From: Caldicellulosiruptor hydrothermalis 108
GTDB taxonomy: Bacteria > Bacillota > Thermoanaerobacteria > Caldicellulosiruptorales > Caldicellulosiruptoraceae
Length of the DNA stretch: 64,000 nucleotides
Direction: 5' to 3'
Assembly (NCBI RefSeq): GCF_000166355.1
Contig: NC_014652.1
Coordinates: forward strand, 836,001 to 900,000
Shown here: positions 42,139 to 50,663 of the stretch, one piece after another
How the letters are laid out: every line of letters begins with the position of its first letter
Position numbering within the stretch: position 1 is the stretch's first letter
Notes under the pieces: generated by a model
Seen by the model: the letters and a program-made list of their open reading frames with translations, nothing else
What the model was told of the DNA's origin: nothing
The model's database searches: none
Translations under genes and position numbers: made by a program

Positions 42139-44607
42139 ATGGAGATTGTATTTCTTGGCGGAGCCAAAGAAGTTGGCGCATCGTGCGTTTTAATAAAGGC
42201 TTGCAACAAAAATATACTTATTGACTCTGGTATAAGAATGAAAGAAGACAAACTCCCAAACTTGCAGCTTCTTCGCGAGCTTGGCGGTGTTGATGTTTGT
42301 CTTATTTCGCATGCTCACCTTGACCATATAGGAAGCCTTCCTCTTATTGCAAGAGAATATCCTCAAATTTTCTTTTATGCAAATCAGCCAACCAAGGATT
42401 TAATAAAAGTGCTTTTGTATGATAGCTTGAGAATAATGGAGATTGCAGAAGATGAAATACCCATCTATGCCGAGAAAAATGTAGAAGATTTGCTTGATAG
42501 AACCCTTACCTATGGATTTAACTACACATTTGAACCCATTGAAGGGATTAAGGTGACATTTTTCTCGGCAGGCCATATCCTTGGTGCTTCCATGATATTT
42601 ATTCAGACTCAAGAAGGTAGCATACTTTACACAGGCGACTTTTCGGCAGACAAACAGCTGACTGTCGATAAAGCCTCAGTTCCAAAAATTAGGCCTGATA
42701 TTGTCATATGCGAGTCAACCTACGGTGACAGGCTTCACACAAACAGAAGTTTTGAAGAGGAGAGGCTTTTTAACACAGTAGCAGAGGTTATATCTCAAGG
42801 TGGCAAGGTTTTAATTCCTGCCTTTGCAATTGGAAGAGCTCAGGAGATTATTCTTATCCTCAGAAACTATATGAAAAAAAGAAAGGTCAGTTTCAATGTG
42901 TTTATTGATGGAATGGTAAGAGAAGTTATAAGAGTTTATAGGAACAATCCAACTTATTTGTCTTCACGGTATTACAAGAGAGTGTTAAAAGGAGAAGAAA
43001 TATTTTTAGCAGATAATATAAATGTTGTATCTGATAAAAAACAGAGAGAAGAAATAATTTCTTCTTCAGACCCATGTGTCATAATCTCAAGCTCTGGTAT
43101 GCTCACAGGCGGACCTTCTGTCTTTTATGCAGAAAAGATTGTACAAAGTCAAAATGCGCTGATTGCAATAACAGGGTATCAGGACGAAGAAGCGCCCGGA
43201 AGAAAACTTTTAGAGCTTGCAGAACTGCCTGAAAACGAAAGAAAGATTGATCTAAATGGCAAAGAATATGAAGTAAAGTGCAGGGTTGAAAAGTATGGGC
43301 TTTCGGCACATAGCGACAGAGATAGAATACTTGGATTTTTGGCAACGCTCAGACCAAGGACGGTCATTTTTGCACATGGCAGTGAAGATGCAATTTCGCA
43401 AATTTCGGATATGGCAGTAAAGGAGCTTGAATCAAATATAATTGTTCCACAAAATGGTGAGATAAATTCAATTTCAATTGAAAAGCCAAGAAAGCAGTTA
43501 TCATTTTTTAATGTCAAAAAACTAAACAATCAAGAACTTTTAAATGAAGAGAACTTGAAACTTTTGTGGCAGTACCTTGTAGAGAATAAACAAGAGTCAA
43601 ATCACATAACTGCTGAACATGCCATTTTGATTTGGAATGGGAAAGAATTTTTAGAAAAAGATGAAGTAAACAGGGTATTTGAACTTTTAAAAGAGTCGGT
43701 TTATTTTGAACAAAACCCCAGAAAACCTTACCTGTTTAGGATTTTATCAGCCCAAGAGGTTGAAGAAAGGTTAAAGCCAAAGCCTATGGAGCAGAACAGA
43801 ATGCGAGAGCTTGCATTTGAAATGTTTGCAGAATTTGGACTATACAAGGTTGGTATGGACATTGAAAACAAGGTGGTTATATTTTATTTTCATTTCCCGC
43901 AGGTTGCAAAAAAGCTTGAAGAAAAAATAAAGGAATTTGAAAAATTGACACTCTGGAAAGTTGACATAAATCCCAATATTAATCTGACGTATGCTTCAGA
44001 ATATGTTAAAAATCTTCTCAAAGATTATAACGTTAAGGTTTTGAAATTTTCATATAATCCTGTAATAAATGCTATTGTTATAAGAATAAAAGAAGATTTT
44101 GAGAAAATGAAAAGCATATCTGAAAAATTTTTAGAGGAAACTGGGATAAGTCTAATATTTGATGTGGAGGGTAAAAATCAAGAAGAAAAGGTAGATTTGC
44201 AAAAGCCCAGGATGGAGCAGAACAAAGCACTTCTTTTGATTGACCTCTATTTTGAAAGTGAGAAGGATAAAGTCTACAAAAAAAGCATCAAAGAAGGTGG
44301 AAAATATATAGAACTTTCGTTTGTGACACCTTTTGTGGGTGAGAGGTATAAAGACAAGATTGAGGAACTCTCAGAGAAAACCGGATGGGATATAAAAGTG
44401 TCTCAGTCAATAAATCAGGTTGAGATGATAAACATATTAAAAGAGATATTGTCAAAATATAAAGTAGAGATTCAAAAAAATCCCAGTATTTATCCTTCAA
44501 CAAGAGAGGTAAAGATAAAACTAAGTGAAGGGGTACAGGAAGAAATTTTGAAAAAAATATCAGATGAATTTTTTGAAAGGACGGGATTCTATTTAAATTT
44601 TAAGTGA
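42139..44607 (+). CDS. beta-CASP metallo-beta-lactamase nuclease with duplicated C-terminal domain
   Basis: 822 residues from ATG 42139, behind GGAGTGA. The N-terminal ~430 residues are a beta-CASP MBL nuclease of CPSF73 type: ISHAHLDHIG (HxHxDH), SAGHILGAS, YTGDFSAD, VCESTYGDR, LIPAFAIGRAQEIILIL, SSSGMLTGGP and KYGLSAHSDRD (~380). Such enzymes cut or degrade RNA in the cytosol. The C-terminal ~270 residues contain two related units beginning MEQNRMRELAFEMF and MEQNKALLLIDLYF, each with a closing ...KFLEETGISLIF / ...EFFERTGFYLNF block. Ordinary bacterial members end near 450-550, so this extension is unusual and may bind RNA. It is not RNase J: the J-type C-domain is absent. Confidence 0.85.
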   Translation: MEIVFLGGAKEVGASCVLIKACNKNILIDSGIRMKEDKLPNLQLLRELGGVDVCLISHAHLDHIGSLPLIAREYPQIFFYANQPTKDLIKVLLYDSLRIMEIAEDEIPIYAEKNVEDLLDRTLTYGFNYTFEPIEGIKVTFFSAGHILGASMIFIQTQEGSILYTGDFSADKQLTVDKASVPKIRPDIVICESTYGDRLHTNRSFEEERLFNTVAEVISQGGKVLIPAFAIGRAQEIILILRNYMKKRKVSFNVFIDGMVREVIRVYRNNPTYLSSRYYKRVLKGEEIFLADNINVVSDKKQREEIISSSDPCVIISSSGMLTGGPSVFYAEKIVQSQNALIAITGYQDEEAPGRKLLELAELPENERKIDLNGKEYEVKCRVEKYGLSAHSDRDRILGFLATLRPRTVIFAHGSEDAISQISDMAVKELESNIIVPQNGEINSISIEKPRKQLSFFNVKKLNNQELLNEENLKLLWQYLVENKQESNHITAEHAILIWNGKEFLEKDEVNRVFELLKESVYFEQNPRKPYLFRILSAQEVEERLKPKPMEQNRMRELAFEMFAEFGLYKVGMDIENKVVIFYFHFPQVAKKLEEKIKEFEKLTLWKVDINPNINLTYASEYVKNLLKDYNVKVLKFSYNPVINAIVIRIKEDFEKMKSISEKFLEETGISLIFDVEGKNQEEKVDLQKPRMEQNKALLLIDLYFESEKDKVYKKSIKEGGKYIELSFVTPFVGERYKDKIEELSEKTGWDIKVSQSINQVEMINILKEILSKYKVEIQKNPSIYPSTREVKIKLSEGVQEEILKKISDEFFERTGFYLNFK

Positions 44608-44684
44608 TAAAAAATAAGCAACAAAAAATAAGACTGTTAGTTTTTATTCTAATTTAAAGTTAATACCCTCTGTTTAGCGTGACC

Positions 44685-44718
44685 AAAAAGCCAATTCCTG
44701 CTTACTGCGGGAATTGGC
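44685..44718 (-). terminator. terminator of the arsenic operon
   Basis: On the minus strand GCCAATTCC pairs with GGAATTGGC (11-nt loop) and is followed by TTTTT. It lies 70 bp past the acr3 stop. Confidence 0.8.
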
Positions 44719-44788
44719 AACAATTTTAAAAATTTACTTTTTGACTCTTTTTCAATTTTTCAATAAAAATTTTTTATACCATTTTTTC

Positions 44789-45835
44789 TTAATAACCATA
44801 AAGTTTCTTTTTTAAAAACAGAGCAACGTTTACCAAAAGAAGCATAACGGGAACCTCAATCAGAGGACCAATAACTGTTGCAAAGGCCTCACCTGAACCC
44901 AATCCAAAGGTTGCAACAGCAACTGCAATTGCAAGTTCAAAGTCGTTGCTTGCTGCTGTCAGACCAACAGTTGCACTCTCAGGATAAGGATATTTTCTTT
45001 TATATGATGTAAAGAATGTTATCAAAAACATTATAACAAAATACAACGAAAGTGGTATTGCAATCCTCAACACATGAAGTGGCAAAGTGACAATGTATTT
45101 TCCTTTTAACGAGAACATCACAATGACTGTGAAAAGCAGTGCTACCAAGGTTATTGGACTTATCTTGGGCACAAAATTCTTTTCGTACCATTCTCTGCCT
45201 TTTTTCCTGACAAGTAAAATCCTTGTCAATACCCCCGCTATAAAAGGAATGCCAAGGTAAATAAACACCGAAATTGCTATTTCTTTCATTGAAATATGCA
45301 GAGCAATTGCAGATGTGCTTATTCCAAAAAGTGGAGGAAGTATCTTTATAAACACATATGCAAGTACTGAATAAGTGAGAACCTGCCAGATTGCGTTGAG
45401 AGCAACGAGCCCCGCAACAAAATCTCTATCACCATCTGCAAGGTCATTCCACACAAGAACCATCGCAATGCATCGAGCCAAACCTACCAATATTACTCCT
45501 ATCATATAATGCGGATAATCTCTCAAAAGCAAGATGGCAAGCAAAAACATGACAACAGGTCCTATAAACCAGTTGTATAAAATTGCAATTCCAAAAGGTT
45601 TTTTACCTGCTTTTGTCTTTCCTATCTCTTCATATCTTACTTTTGCAAGAGGAGGATACATCATCAGAATTAACCCAATAGCAATTGGAATTGATGTTGT
45701 TCCAATGCTAAGCCTATTTAGCACATTTGCAAAGTTTGGGAAAAAGTACCCTATCAGAACACCTACAATCATAGCAAGCAAAATCCAAACTGTCAAAAAT
45801 CTGTCTAAAAACGACAAGCCTTTTTTCTGCTCCAT
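44789..45835 (-). CDS. acr3: arsenite efflux transporter ACR3
   Basis: 348 residues with ten TM helices, of the ACR3/BASS superfamily (not the ArsB type). The conserved helix-4 segment [21 protein letters not shown] carries the Cys required for arsenite transport in the family, and [20 protein letters not shown] holds the conserved Glu. It extrudes As(III) formed by the arsenate reductase encoded just upstream (gap 2 bp). Last gene of arsR-arsC-acr3. ATG 45835. Confidence 0.95.
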   Translation of the reverse strand: MEQKKGLSFLDRFLTVWILLAMIVGVLIGYFFPNFANVLNRLSIGTTSIPIAIGLILMMYPPLAKVRYEEIGKTKAGKKPFGIAILYNWFIGPVVMFLLAILLLRDYPHYMIGVILVGLARCIAMVLVWNDLADGDRDFVAGLVALNAIWQVLTYSVLAYVFIKILPPLFGISTSAIALHISMKEIAISVFIYLGIPFIAGVLTRILLVRKKGREWYEKNFVPKISPITLVALLFTVIVMFSLKGKYIVTLPLHVLRIAIPLSLYFVIMFLITFFTSYKRKYPYPESATVGLTAASNDFELAIAVAVATFGLGSGEAFATVIGPLIEVPVMLLLVNVALFLKKKLYGY

Positions 45836-45837
45836 TT

Positions 45838-46251
45838 TTATTTTTCCTCCCCATAATATTCTTTTTTAATTCTTTCAAGAAGCTCTAAAACCTTTTTTTC
45901 TATTTCATCTCTTACTTTTCTAAATTCTTCAATGGGTTTTCCTGCTGGGTCAGGTAGCCCCCAATCCTCTTTGACCTTGCATGGGATAAACGGGCACTCA
46001 ACACCACATCCCATTGTGATTAAAAAGTCTACCTCTTTTGGAATGTCAAATATTGTCTTTGGGAAATGTGAAGATATATCAATTCCAGCCTCTTTCATGA
46101 CTTCAATGGCAAGCGGGTTTACCTCTTTTGCGATATCTGTTCCTGCACTGTATACTTCAATCAAATCTTTTCCATAGTGTTTGGCAAAACCTTCTGCCAT
46201 CTGGCTTCGACATGAATTGCCAACACATACAAAAGCAACTCTTGGTTTCAT
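45838..46251 (-). CDS. arsC: arsenate reductase, thioredoxin-coupled LMW-phosphatase type
   Basis: 137 residues. The P-loop [15 protein letters not shown] gives the C-x5-R active site (Cys ~8), and further Cys residues ([14 protein letters not shown], ~80-92) are positioned for the intramolecular disulphide relay of Staphylococcus-type ArsC. The general acid DPAGKP is present. It reduces As(V) to As(III). ATG 46251 was chosen because AAAGGAGTGAT lies just upstream; the GTG at 46263 would sit inside that ribosome site. Directly follows arsR. Confidence 0.94.
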   Translation of the reverse strand: MKPRVAFVCVGNSCRSQMAEGFAKHYGKDLIEVYSAGTDIAKEVNPLAIEVMKEAGIDISSHFPKTIFDIPKEVDFLITMGCGVECPFIPCKVKEDWGLPDPAGKPIEEFRKVRDEIEKKVLELLERIKKEYYGEEK

Positions 46252-46252
46252 T

Positions 46253-46624
46253 TTAAATATCACTCCTTTGCACTTTTGTTAAAACATGCTCACACTCTTC
46301 ACCTTTTTCTTTCAACTCTTTTAACCGAATTAAATCATCTTTAAAAATCTCTTGTTGAGAAAACTTTTCCTTTAGAAATTCAATTAACTTTTCATTTTCT
46401 TGTAAGAACCTGTCGTTCATACTGTAATATATCCACTGCGATTTTTTTGAAGCTGATAAAATACCAGCCACTTTCAATTTGTTTAGATGTCTTGAAGTGT
46501 TGGACTGTGTTGTGCCAAGTATTCTTTCTATGTCACAAACACAAAGACTTTGCTGTAAAAGCAGATTGATTATTCGCAGTCTGCATTCATCACCAAGAAT
46601 TTTTAAGATTTCAGCTAAGTTCAT
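46253..46624 (-). CDS. arsR: ArsR family metalloregulator
   Basis: 123 residues, a winged-helix repressor released from DNA by As(III)/Sb(III). The metal-binding motif LCVCDIE (~28) lies at the start of helix alpha-3, followed by the recognition helix TTQSNTSRHLNKLKVAGIL. The tail contains another Cys (EECEHV). ATG 46624 is behind GGGGTAA. Its own promoter, with an inverted repeat over the -35 box, is directly upstream, so the operon is likely autoregulated. Confidence 0.93.
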   Translation of the reverse strand: MNLAEILKILGDECRLRIINLLLQQSLCVCDIERILGTTQSNTSRHLNKLKVAGILSASKKSQWIYYSMNDRFLQENEKLIEFLKEKFSQQEIFKDDLIRLKELKEKGEECEHVLTKVQRSDI

Positions 46625-46667
46625 AATTACCCCTTCATTCTATGATTATATTCAACTACACTCATAT

Positions 46668-46696
46668 ATAATACAAGATTGACACTTTTTTGTCAA
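46668..46696 (-). promoter_or_regulatory. arsR promoter with palindromic -35 region
   Basis: On the minus strand: TTGACA (46696-46691), a 17-nt spacer, TATTAT (46673-46668). The -35 box is one arm of a perfect inverted repeat TTGACA-N6-TGTCAA (46679-46696), which could be the ArsR operator. A second AT-rich dyad lies downstream towards the start codon. Confidence 0.7.
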
Positions 46697-46714
46697 TAGA
46701 GTTAAAATAAAAAT

Positions 46715-46819
46715 ATTAATGGCGTTATTTACGATGTGAACCCTGCACCTTCAAGAGTGCACCAAGAAATTGTTATAGAGCTTGCAACAATGATAAAAAA
46801 TTTTCTCAAATTCTTATAA
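46715..46819 (+). pseudogene. Uma2 (DUF820) gene fragment
   Basis: The frame reads INGVIYDVNPAPSRVHQ and EIVIELATMIKNFL before a stop, matching residues ~25-60 of the Uma2 gene at 427. Start and C-terminal two thirds are missing. It lies immediately behind the divergent ars promoter, so the ars region ends in an accessory-gene graveyard. Confidence 0.8.
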
Positions 46820-47183
46820 TAATCAGTTCAAACAACCAATGAAGAAAATAATTCTGGAAGCTATTGCAGAGTAAACGAGCTTGTAGAATACAATAAGGTT
46901 CCCTAATTTTATGTTCTGGAGGTTTAAAAAGGGTACAGATGACGTGAATTATGCAGAACCCATGAAAACTTTTGTAAGTTGGTTGTATGTTTGGGGGTTG
47001 TGCAAAGGTTTTATAAAAAATTGGTTATTTTTATGGCTGAACTTTTTGTTGGTGAACCCTATTTTCTTGTTATATAGTTATTCATTATTCAGCATTCAAT
47101 GAACAATGTACCTACTCATTGAGATTTTAACTTCATGGATTATAATAAACTCAGAACAATTTGGTAGAGAGATGTTTTAGGTG
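46820..47183 (+). other. decayed non-coding stretch, no recognisable gene
   Basis: AT-rich sequence with no convincing coding frame. A 63-codon open frame (46911-47102) ends in a hydrophobic run but has no family signature and poor start context. It probably consists of remains of genes between the Uma2 fragment and the dead antitoxin. Confidence 0.5.
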
Positions 47184-47443
47184 ATACAGGCAACGTCAAA
47201 GATTACTGGAAGAGTCAGGTATAACTGCCAGCTTAGATATGGAAAATTATTGGTGGGGAGATAGGAAACACCGTACTTTTTCACGATGCAGGACGATGGC
47301 AAAGTTGTAATTGAAGTAATAAGAAGAGAAAACTATCAGAGCTTGGCGGGTCTTTGAAGTCATCAGTTGCGTTCACGTATTTGGAACATGAAGCAAATAG
47401 TACAAAAGAGATCTGGGAAAAAAGAGTGAAAGGGCCACAATAA
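47184..47443 (+). pseudogene. AbrB/VapB-type antitoxin gene, decayed
   Basis: Pieces of an AbrB-like antitoxin are readable in different frames: ATA (for the lost ATG) then QATSKITGRVR at the start, TMQDDGKVVIEVIRRENYQSLAG in the middle, and LEHEANSTKEIWEKRVKGPQ at the end. At least two frameshifts and a lost start codon inactivate it. The stop TAA overlaps the toxin ATG (TAATG), the usual coupling of VapBC operons. Confidence 0.8.
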
Positions 47444-47853
47444 TGGAAAAAGTTTGGGTTGATACAAATGTTATTTTGAGATATCTTTTGCAAGACCACC
47501 AGGAGTTTTTTCAGAAGTCTCAAAAGATTATGCTTGAGGCGGAGCAAGGGAAGTTAAAACTGCTTGTTGCACCAATTACAATTGCGAAGGTTGTATGGAC
47601 TCTTGAATCGTTTTATAAGGTACCAAGGAAGGAGATAGCTGATATTCTAAGTGCTTTCATATGTTCTGATGGTATTGAAGCAGAAGAAGGTGATGTTGTT
47701 CTTTTTGCACTTAAAAGCTACAAAGAGAGCAATGTTGATTTCATTGATGCATATCTTTCTCATCACATGGCAAAGTTGAGGAACAACAAAATATTCACTT
47801 TTGATAAGAAACATTTTTCAAGACTTGATATGGAAATTTTGAATACAGATTAG
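47443..47853 (+). CDS. PIN domain (VapC-like) protein with altered active site
   Basis: 136 residues of the VapC-type PIN fold, normally an endoribonuclease toxin. VWVDTNVILRYLLQDH gives the first Asp, and VDFIDAYLSHHM and IFTFDKKHF the later acidic residues. In the motif that is usually I-A-E-V-V-W the Glu codon is AAG, giving TIAKVVWTLESF, so one of the four metal-binding acids is probably replaced by Lys. The frame is otherwise intact. Its antitoxin partner directly upstream is destroyed, which is tolerable only if the toxin is inactive. Confidence 0.8.
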   Translation: MEKVWVDTNVILRYLLQDHQEFFQKSQKIMLEAEQGKLKLLVAPITIAKVVWTLESFYKVPRKEIADILSAFICSDGIEAEEGDVVLFALKSYKESNVDFIDAYLSHHMAKLRNNKIFTFDKKHFSRLDMEILNTD

Positions 47854-47876
47854 GAATAGTGAAAATAGTATCCATA

Positions 47877-48125
47877 GAACCAACCTCAGCACCCTTAAAT
47901 AAAATTGCTGATTTCTTTTTAGTAAACATATATTATCTGCTATGCAGGACTGATATGCGCTCTTCTGAAAAGTAAGACACAAAAAACTGTCAACTGCAAA
48001 CTCCATCAGATGCAAACAAAGAAACTGCCTCTGACGATATAAAAGAGTTGTTGCTGCTGGTTCAAAATCTTCAGGAGGAAGATTTGAAGCTATTAAAGCA
48101 AATAGCAAGAAGGCTAAGTAGGTAG
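47877..48125 (+). pseudogene. XRE (Cro/CI) family regulator, 3' remnant with in-frame stop
   Basis: One frame reads EPTSAPLNKIADFFLVNIYY then LLCRTDMRSSEK, the end of a helix-turn-helix domain, then a TAA stop (~47973), then the same frame resumes with DANKETASDDIKELLLLVQN and LQEEDLKLLKQIARRLSR. The DNA-recognition part of the HTH is absent. It lies upstream of the DUF6978/DUF1828 pair and might once have regulated it. Confidence 0.75.
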
Positions 48126-48195
48126 ACAGGAATTTTAGGCGCAGAACACGATTAACGAATTGTTAAAACTTTTATTTGGCAAGCAAAGAATTTAT

Positions 48196-48223
48196 AGAAA
48201 ATGTGAGAAGATTAGTGTATAAT
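48196..48223 (+). promoter_or_regulatory. candidate promoter of the DUF6978/DUF1828-like pair
   Basis: TAGAAA, 17-nt spacer, TATAAT (48218-48223). The -35 box is weak, but it is the only plausible promoter between the dead XRE gene and the first start codon at 48259. Confidence 0.45.
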
Positions 48224-48258
48224 CTTGAGTAATGGTATTAGTTTTAGGAGGAATTATT

Positions 48259-48699
48259 TTGCTTGAACAGGAGTTAGCTAATTACTTGATTCAAACCAAA
48301 AAAGCAATCCTTGAAAAACAAATTGTTTTTCCTATGGTAGATAGTTCGTTAACTTTAAACGTAGTTTGTTTAGATAATATTTCGGAAAGACTATTAATAG
48401 ATATTAATAGAAAGGGTACGTTTAAACTAACACGTTGTACATACAACGAAAGATATCAGACAGTTATAACCTTAGTAAGATTGGATATTGATACAAAACC
48501 TCACAGGAACCCAGATGGAACAGTTATTGGACCTAACCACATACATATATACAAAGAAGGATATGGAGATAAGTGGGCTTATCCATTAGAGGACTTTAAG
48601 TGTTTCAAAAATCCTAAAGACCTAATACAAACATTTGTAGATTTTTGTAGATTTTGCAATATCGTAGAAATTCCTACCGTTCAGGCGGTGATGACATAG
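48259..48699 (+). CDS. DUF6978-like protein
   Basis: 146 residues starting at TTG 48259, 7 nt behind AGGAGG; the ATG at 48232 is upstream of that site. The protein is soluble with alternating beta strands: IVFPMVDSSLTLNVVCLDN, RLLIDINRKGTFKLTRCTYN, TVITLVRLDIDTKPHRNPDG and the striking GPNHIHIYKEGYGDKWAYPL (~94-113), which contains an H-x-H that could bind metal. It ends with a Cys-containing helix. The HIHIYKEGYGDKWAYPL block is what I associate with DUF6978, with moderate certainty. TAG is followed directly by the ATG of the next gene. Confidence 0.7.
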   Translation: MLEQELANYLIQTKKAILEKQIVFPMVDSSLTLNVVCLDNISERLLIDINRKGTFKLTRCTYNERYQTVITLVRLDIDTKPHRNPDGTVIGPNHIHIYKEGYGDKWAYPLEDFKCFKNPKDLIQTFVDFCRFCNIVEIPTVQAVMT

Positions 48700-49473
48700 A
48701 TGAGTGAAGTGTTAGAAGCAAAATTTTTTATCGATTCTTATTTAAAATGGTTAAAAGAGAATACTGATATAAAAAAATTAGAGAATAATGTTTTTGAACT
48801 GACTACTCCCTTTCTTGACAGACACAACGACTATATCCAAATTTATGTGATAAAAGAAGGTGACAAACTGACCTTGACCGACGGTGGATATACGCTAAAT
48901 GATTTAGCCATGTCAGGAATGGAAATGAACACAGAAAGAAGGAAACAAATTCTAAAAACTATTTTAAATGGCTTTGGTATTAGTCTAGAAAAGGAAGCGT
49001 TGGTAGTTAAGTGCGATTTAAAGACTTTTCCTTTGTACAAGCATAACTTAATACAGGCAATATTAGCAATCAATGATATGTTCATGTTGTCGCGCCAGAA
49101 TGTAATGTCGATATTTTTAGAAGATGTAGAGAATTTTCTAAAAGCAAATGATATTAGGTATGTCCCAGGTTTTAGCTTAATTGGAAAAAGTGGTTTTAAT
49201 TATAGATTTGATTTTGTTATACCATATTCTAAAAATGCTCCGGAGAGGTTTATAAAAGCTGTAAATAATCCTACCAAAGATATTACAAAGTCAATAATAT
49301 TTGCATGGAATGATACAAAGGTAACACGAACTGGTGAAACAAAATTGTATACAATCTTAAACGATGAAGACAACGATGTTTCATCAGATATAATAAGAGC
49401 TTTTTTAGAGTATGAGATAACACCTATAAAATGGACAGAAAGAAAGAAGTATATAGATGAGTTAGCAGCATAA
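48700..49473 (+). CDS. DUF1828/DUF1829-like protein
   Basis: 257 residues. The N-terminal half has DYIQIYVIKEGDKLTLTDGG with YTLNDLAMSGM, the DUF1828 pattern; the C-terminal half has GKSGFNYRFDFVIPYSK with FIKAVNNPTKDITKSIIFAW, the DUF1829 pattern, which is reminiscent of restriction-endonuclease-like folds (F-D-F ... K). Start ATG 48700 abuts the stop of the preceding gene. Such pairs occur on mobile elements and are suspected toxin-antitoxin or defence modules, but no activity is established. It ends 3 bp before the left end of the transposon nest. Confidence 0.75.
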   Translation: MSEVLEAKFFIDSYLKWLKENTDIKKLENNVFELTTPFLDRHNDYIQIYVIKEGDKLTLTDGGYTLNDLAMSGMEMNTERRKQILKTILNGFGISLEKEALVVKCDLKTFPLYKHNLIQAILAINDMFMLSRQNVMSIFLEDVENFLKANDIRYVPGFSLIGKSGFNYRFDFVIPYSKNAPERFIKAVNNPTKDITKSIIFAWNDTKVTRTGETKLYTILNDEDNDVSSDIIRAFLEYEITPIKWTERKKYIDELAA

Positions 49474-49513
49474 CTTAGTGTAAAATATTTATAGGATTTG
49501 AGATAGAAAAATA

Positions 49514-49605
49514 GCTCCCTCCTCTTGGTAGAAAAGAAAGAATGATATAAAATAATGTGGTGAAAATACAAAAAACTAAAAGGAAAACGGACCAAATGAG
49601 GGAGC
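49514..49605 (+). promoter_or_regulatory. inverted repeat over the ISLre2 transposase ribosome site
   Basis: GCTCCCTC (49514-49521) is complementary to GAGGGAGC (49598-49605), which contains the Shine-Dalgarno site for the transposase start near 49612. The arrangement is the same as in the other IS elements of this window. Confidence 0.5.
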
Positions 49606-49611
49606 AAAATA

Positions 49612-49740
49612 ATTGATAATATTATAGCAAAGATAGAGAAACTTTCAAATATGTTTGGAGAAGGCATAGTGGAGATAGCAAGTTATAAGAAAGATATAGC
49701 GAAGTATTCAATGGAATTGAAGAGACGAGACTATAAATAA
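49612..49740 (+). pseudogene. ISLre2 transposase, N-terminal fragment
   Basis: The frame reads IDNIIAKIEKLSNMFGEG, then IVEIASYKKDIAKYSMELKRR, ending where IS256 has inserted. The first codon is ATT, either an altered ATG or a non-standard start. Confidence 0.6.
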
Positions 49741-49759
49741 TTTTGTGTAAAGTATAAGG

Positions 49760-49812
49760 ACCTCCTTCTTGGTAAGAATCAGAATATAAACAAAAATATC
49801 CAAGAGGGAGGT
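49760..49812 (+). promoter_or_regulatory. inverted repeat over the IS256 transposase ribosome site
   Basis: ACCTCCTTCTTGG (49760-49772) pairs with CCAAGAGGGAGGT (49800-49812), one mismatch. The right arm contains the Shine-Dalgarno GGGAGG for the ATG at 49820. The space between the arms (AT-rich) could hold the transcription start. Confidence 0.6.
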
Positions 49813-50506
49813 TTTTGTTATGGAAAATGTTTTAACAAAAGAACAATTGCTTGAGTTCATAAGGAAAAATAACATCCAGAGTGTAAGTGACATTTATGAA
49901 AGCTTGAAGGATCTATTCAAAGACTTACTCCAAAGTTTTTTAGAAGCAGAGATTGAAGAAAGTTTAGGCTATGAAAAATATGATGTCAAAAATAAAAAAA
50001 CAACAAATTCACGAAATGGTTATAGTCAAAAAACTGTCAAAACTAAGTTTGGTGAAATGGAACTTGATATTCCAAGAGATAGAGAAGGTGAATTTGAACC
50101 CAAGAAAATTCCTAAGTACAAAAGAGATATTTCAGAGATTGAAGACAAAATCATAGCCCTGTATTCAAGAGGAATGACAACACGAGACATTCATGAGCAA
50201 ATTAAAGATATTTATGGTATTGAAGTATCTAGCGAAATGGTTAGCAAAATTACAGAGAAAATTATCCCTGAGATAAGAGAATGGCAAAATAGACCATTGG
50301 AAAAGATGTATCCGTTTATTTTCATGGACGCGATCCATTACAAGATAAAAGATGAGGGTAAAATTGTGAATAAAGCTGCCTATGTTGTTTTAGGTATTAA
50401 CATTGAAGGATATAAGGATGTTTTAGGAATATGGATTGGAGAAAGTGAAAGCTCTAAATTCTGGTTGGGTGTTTTAAATGACTTGAAAACAAGACCAGCT
50501 AATTAA

Positions 50507-50512
50507 AGTCAA
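50507..50512 (-). promoter_or_regulatory. -35 half of the IS110 junction promoter
   Basis: On the minus strand TTGACT lies 14 bp from the right end of the element. When the right end is joined to the left end in the excised circle, TATAAT (52444-52439) falls exactly 17 nt downstream, giving TTGACT-N17-TATAAT. In the integrated state the two halves are about 1.9 kb apart. Confidence 0.75.
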
Positions 50513-50663
50513 GAGTTTTTTAAAAAATTTTTGATAACATTTTATGGTAGAAAATTCTTTTAAAAGGGTATAAGAAAGTAAGCCATCCATTAGAAGTTGA
50601 CATAACATATGGAGGCTGAGCACATATTATGGTTAACTAATGTTTCATTAATAAAACAACTAT

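Noticed and set aside
46911-47102. A 63-codon open frame with a hydrophobic end
   Set aside because: No ribosome site, no family signature, and surrounded by clearly decayed genes.
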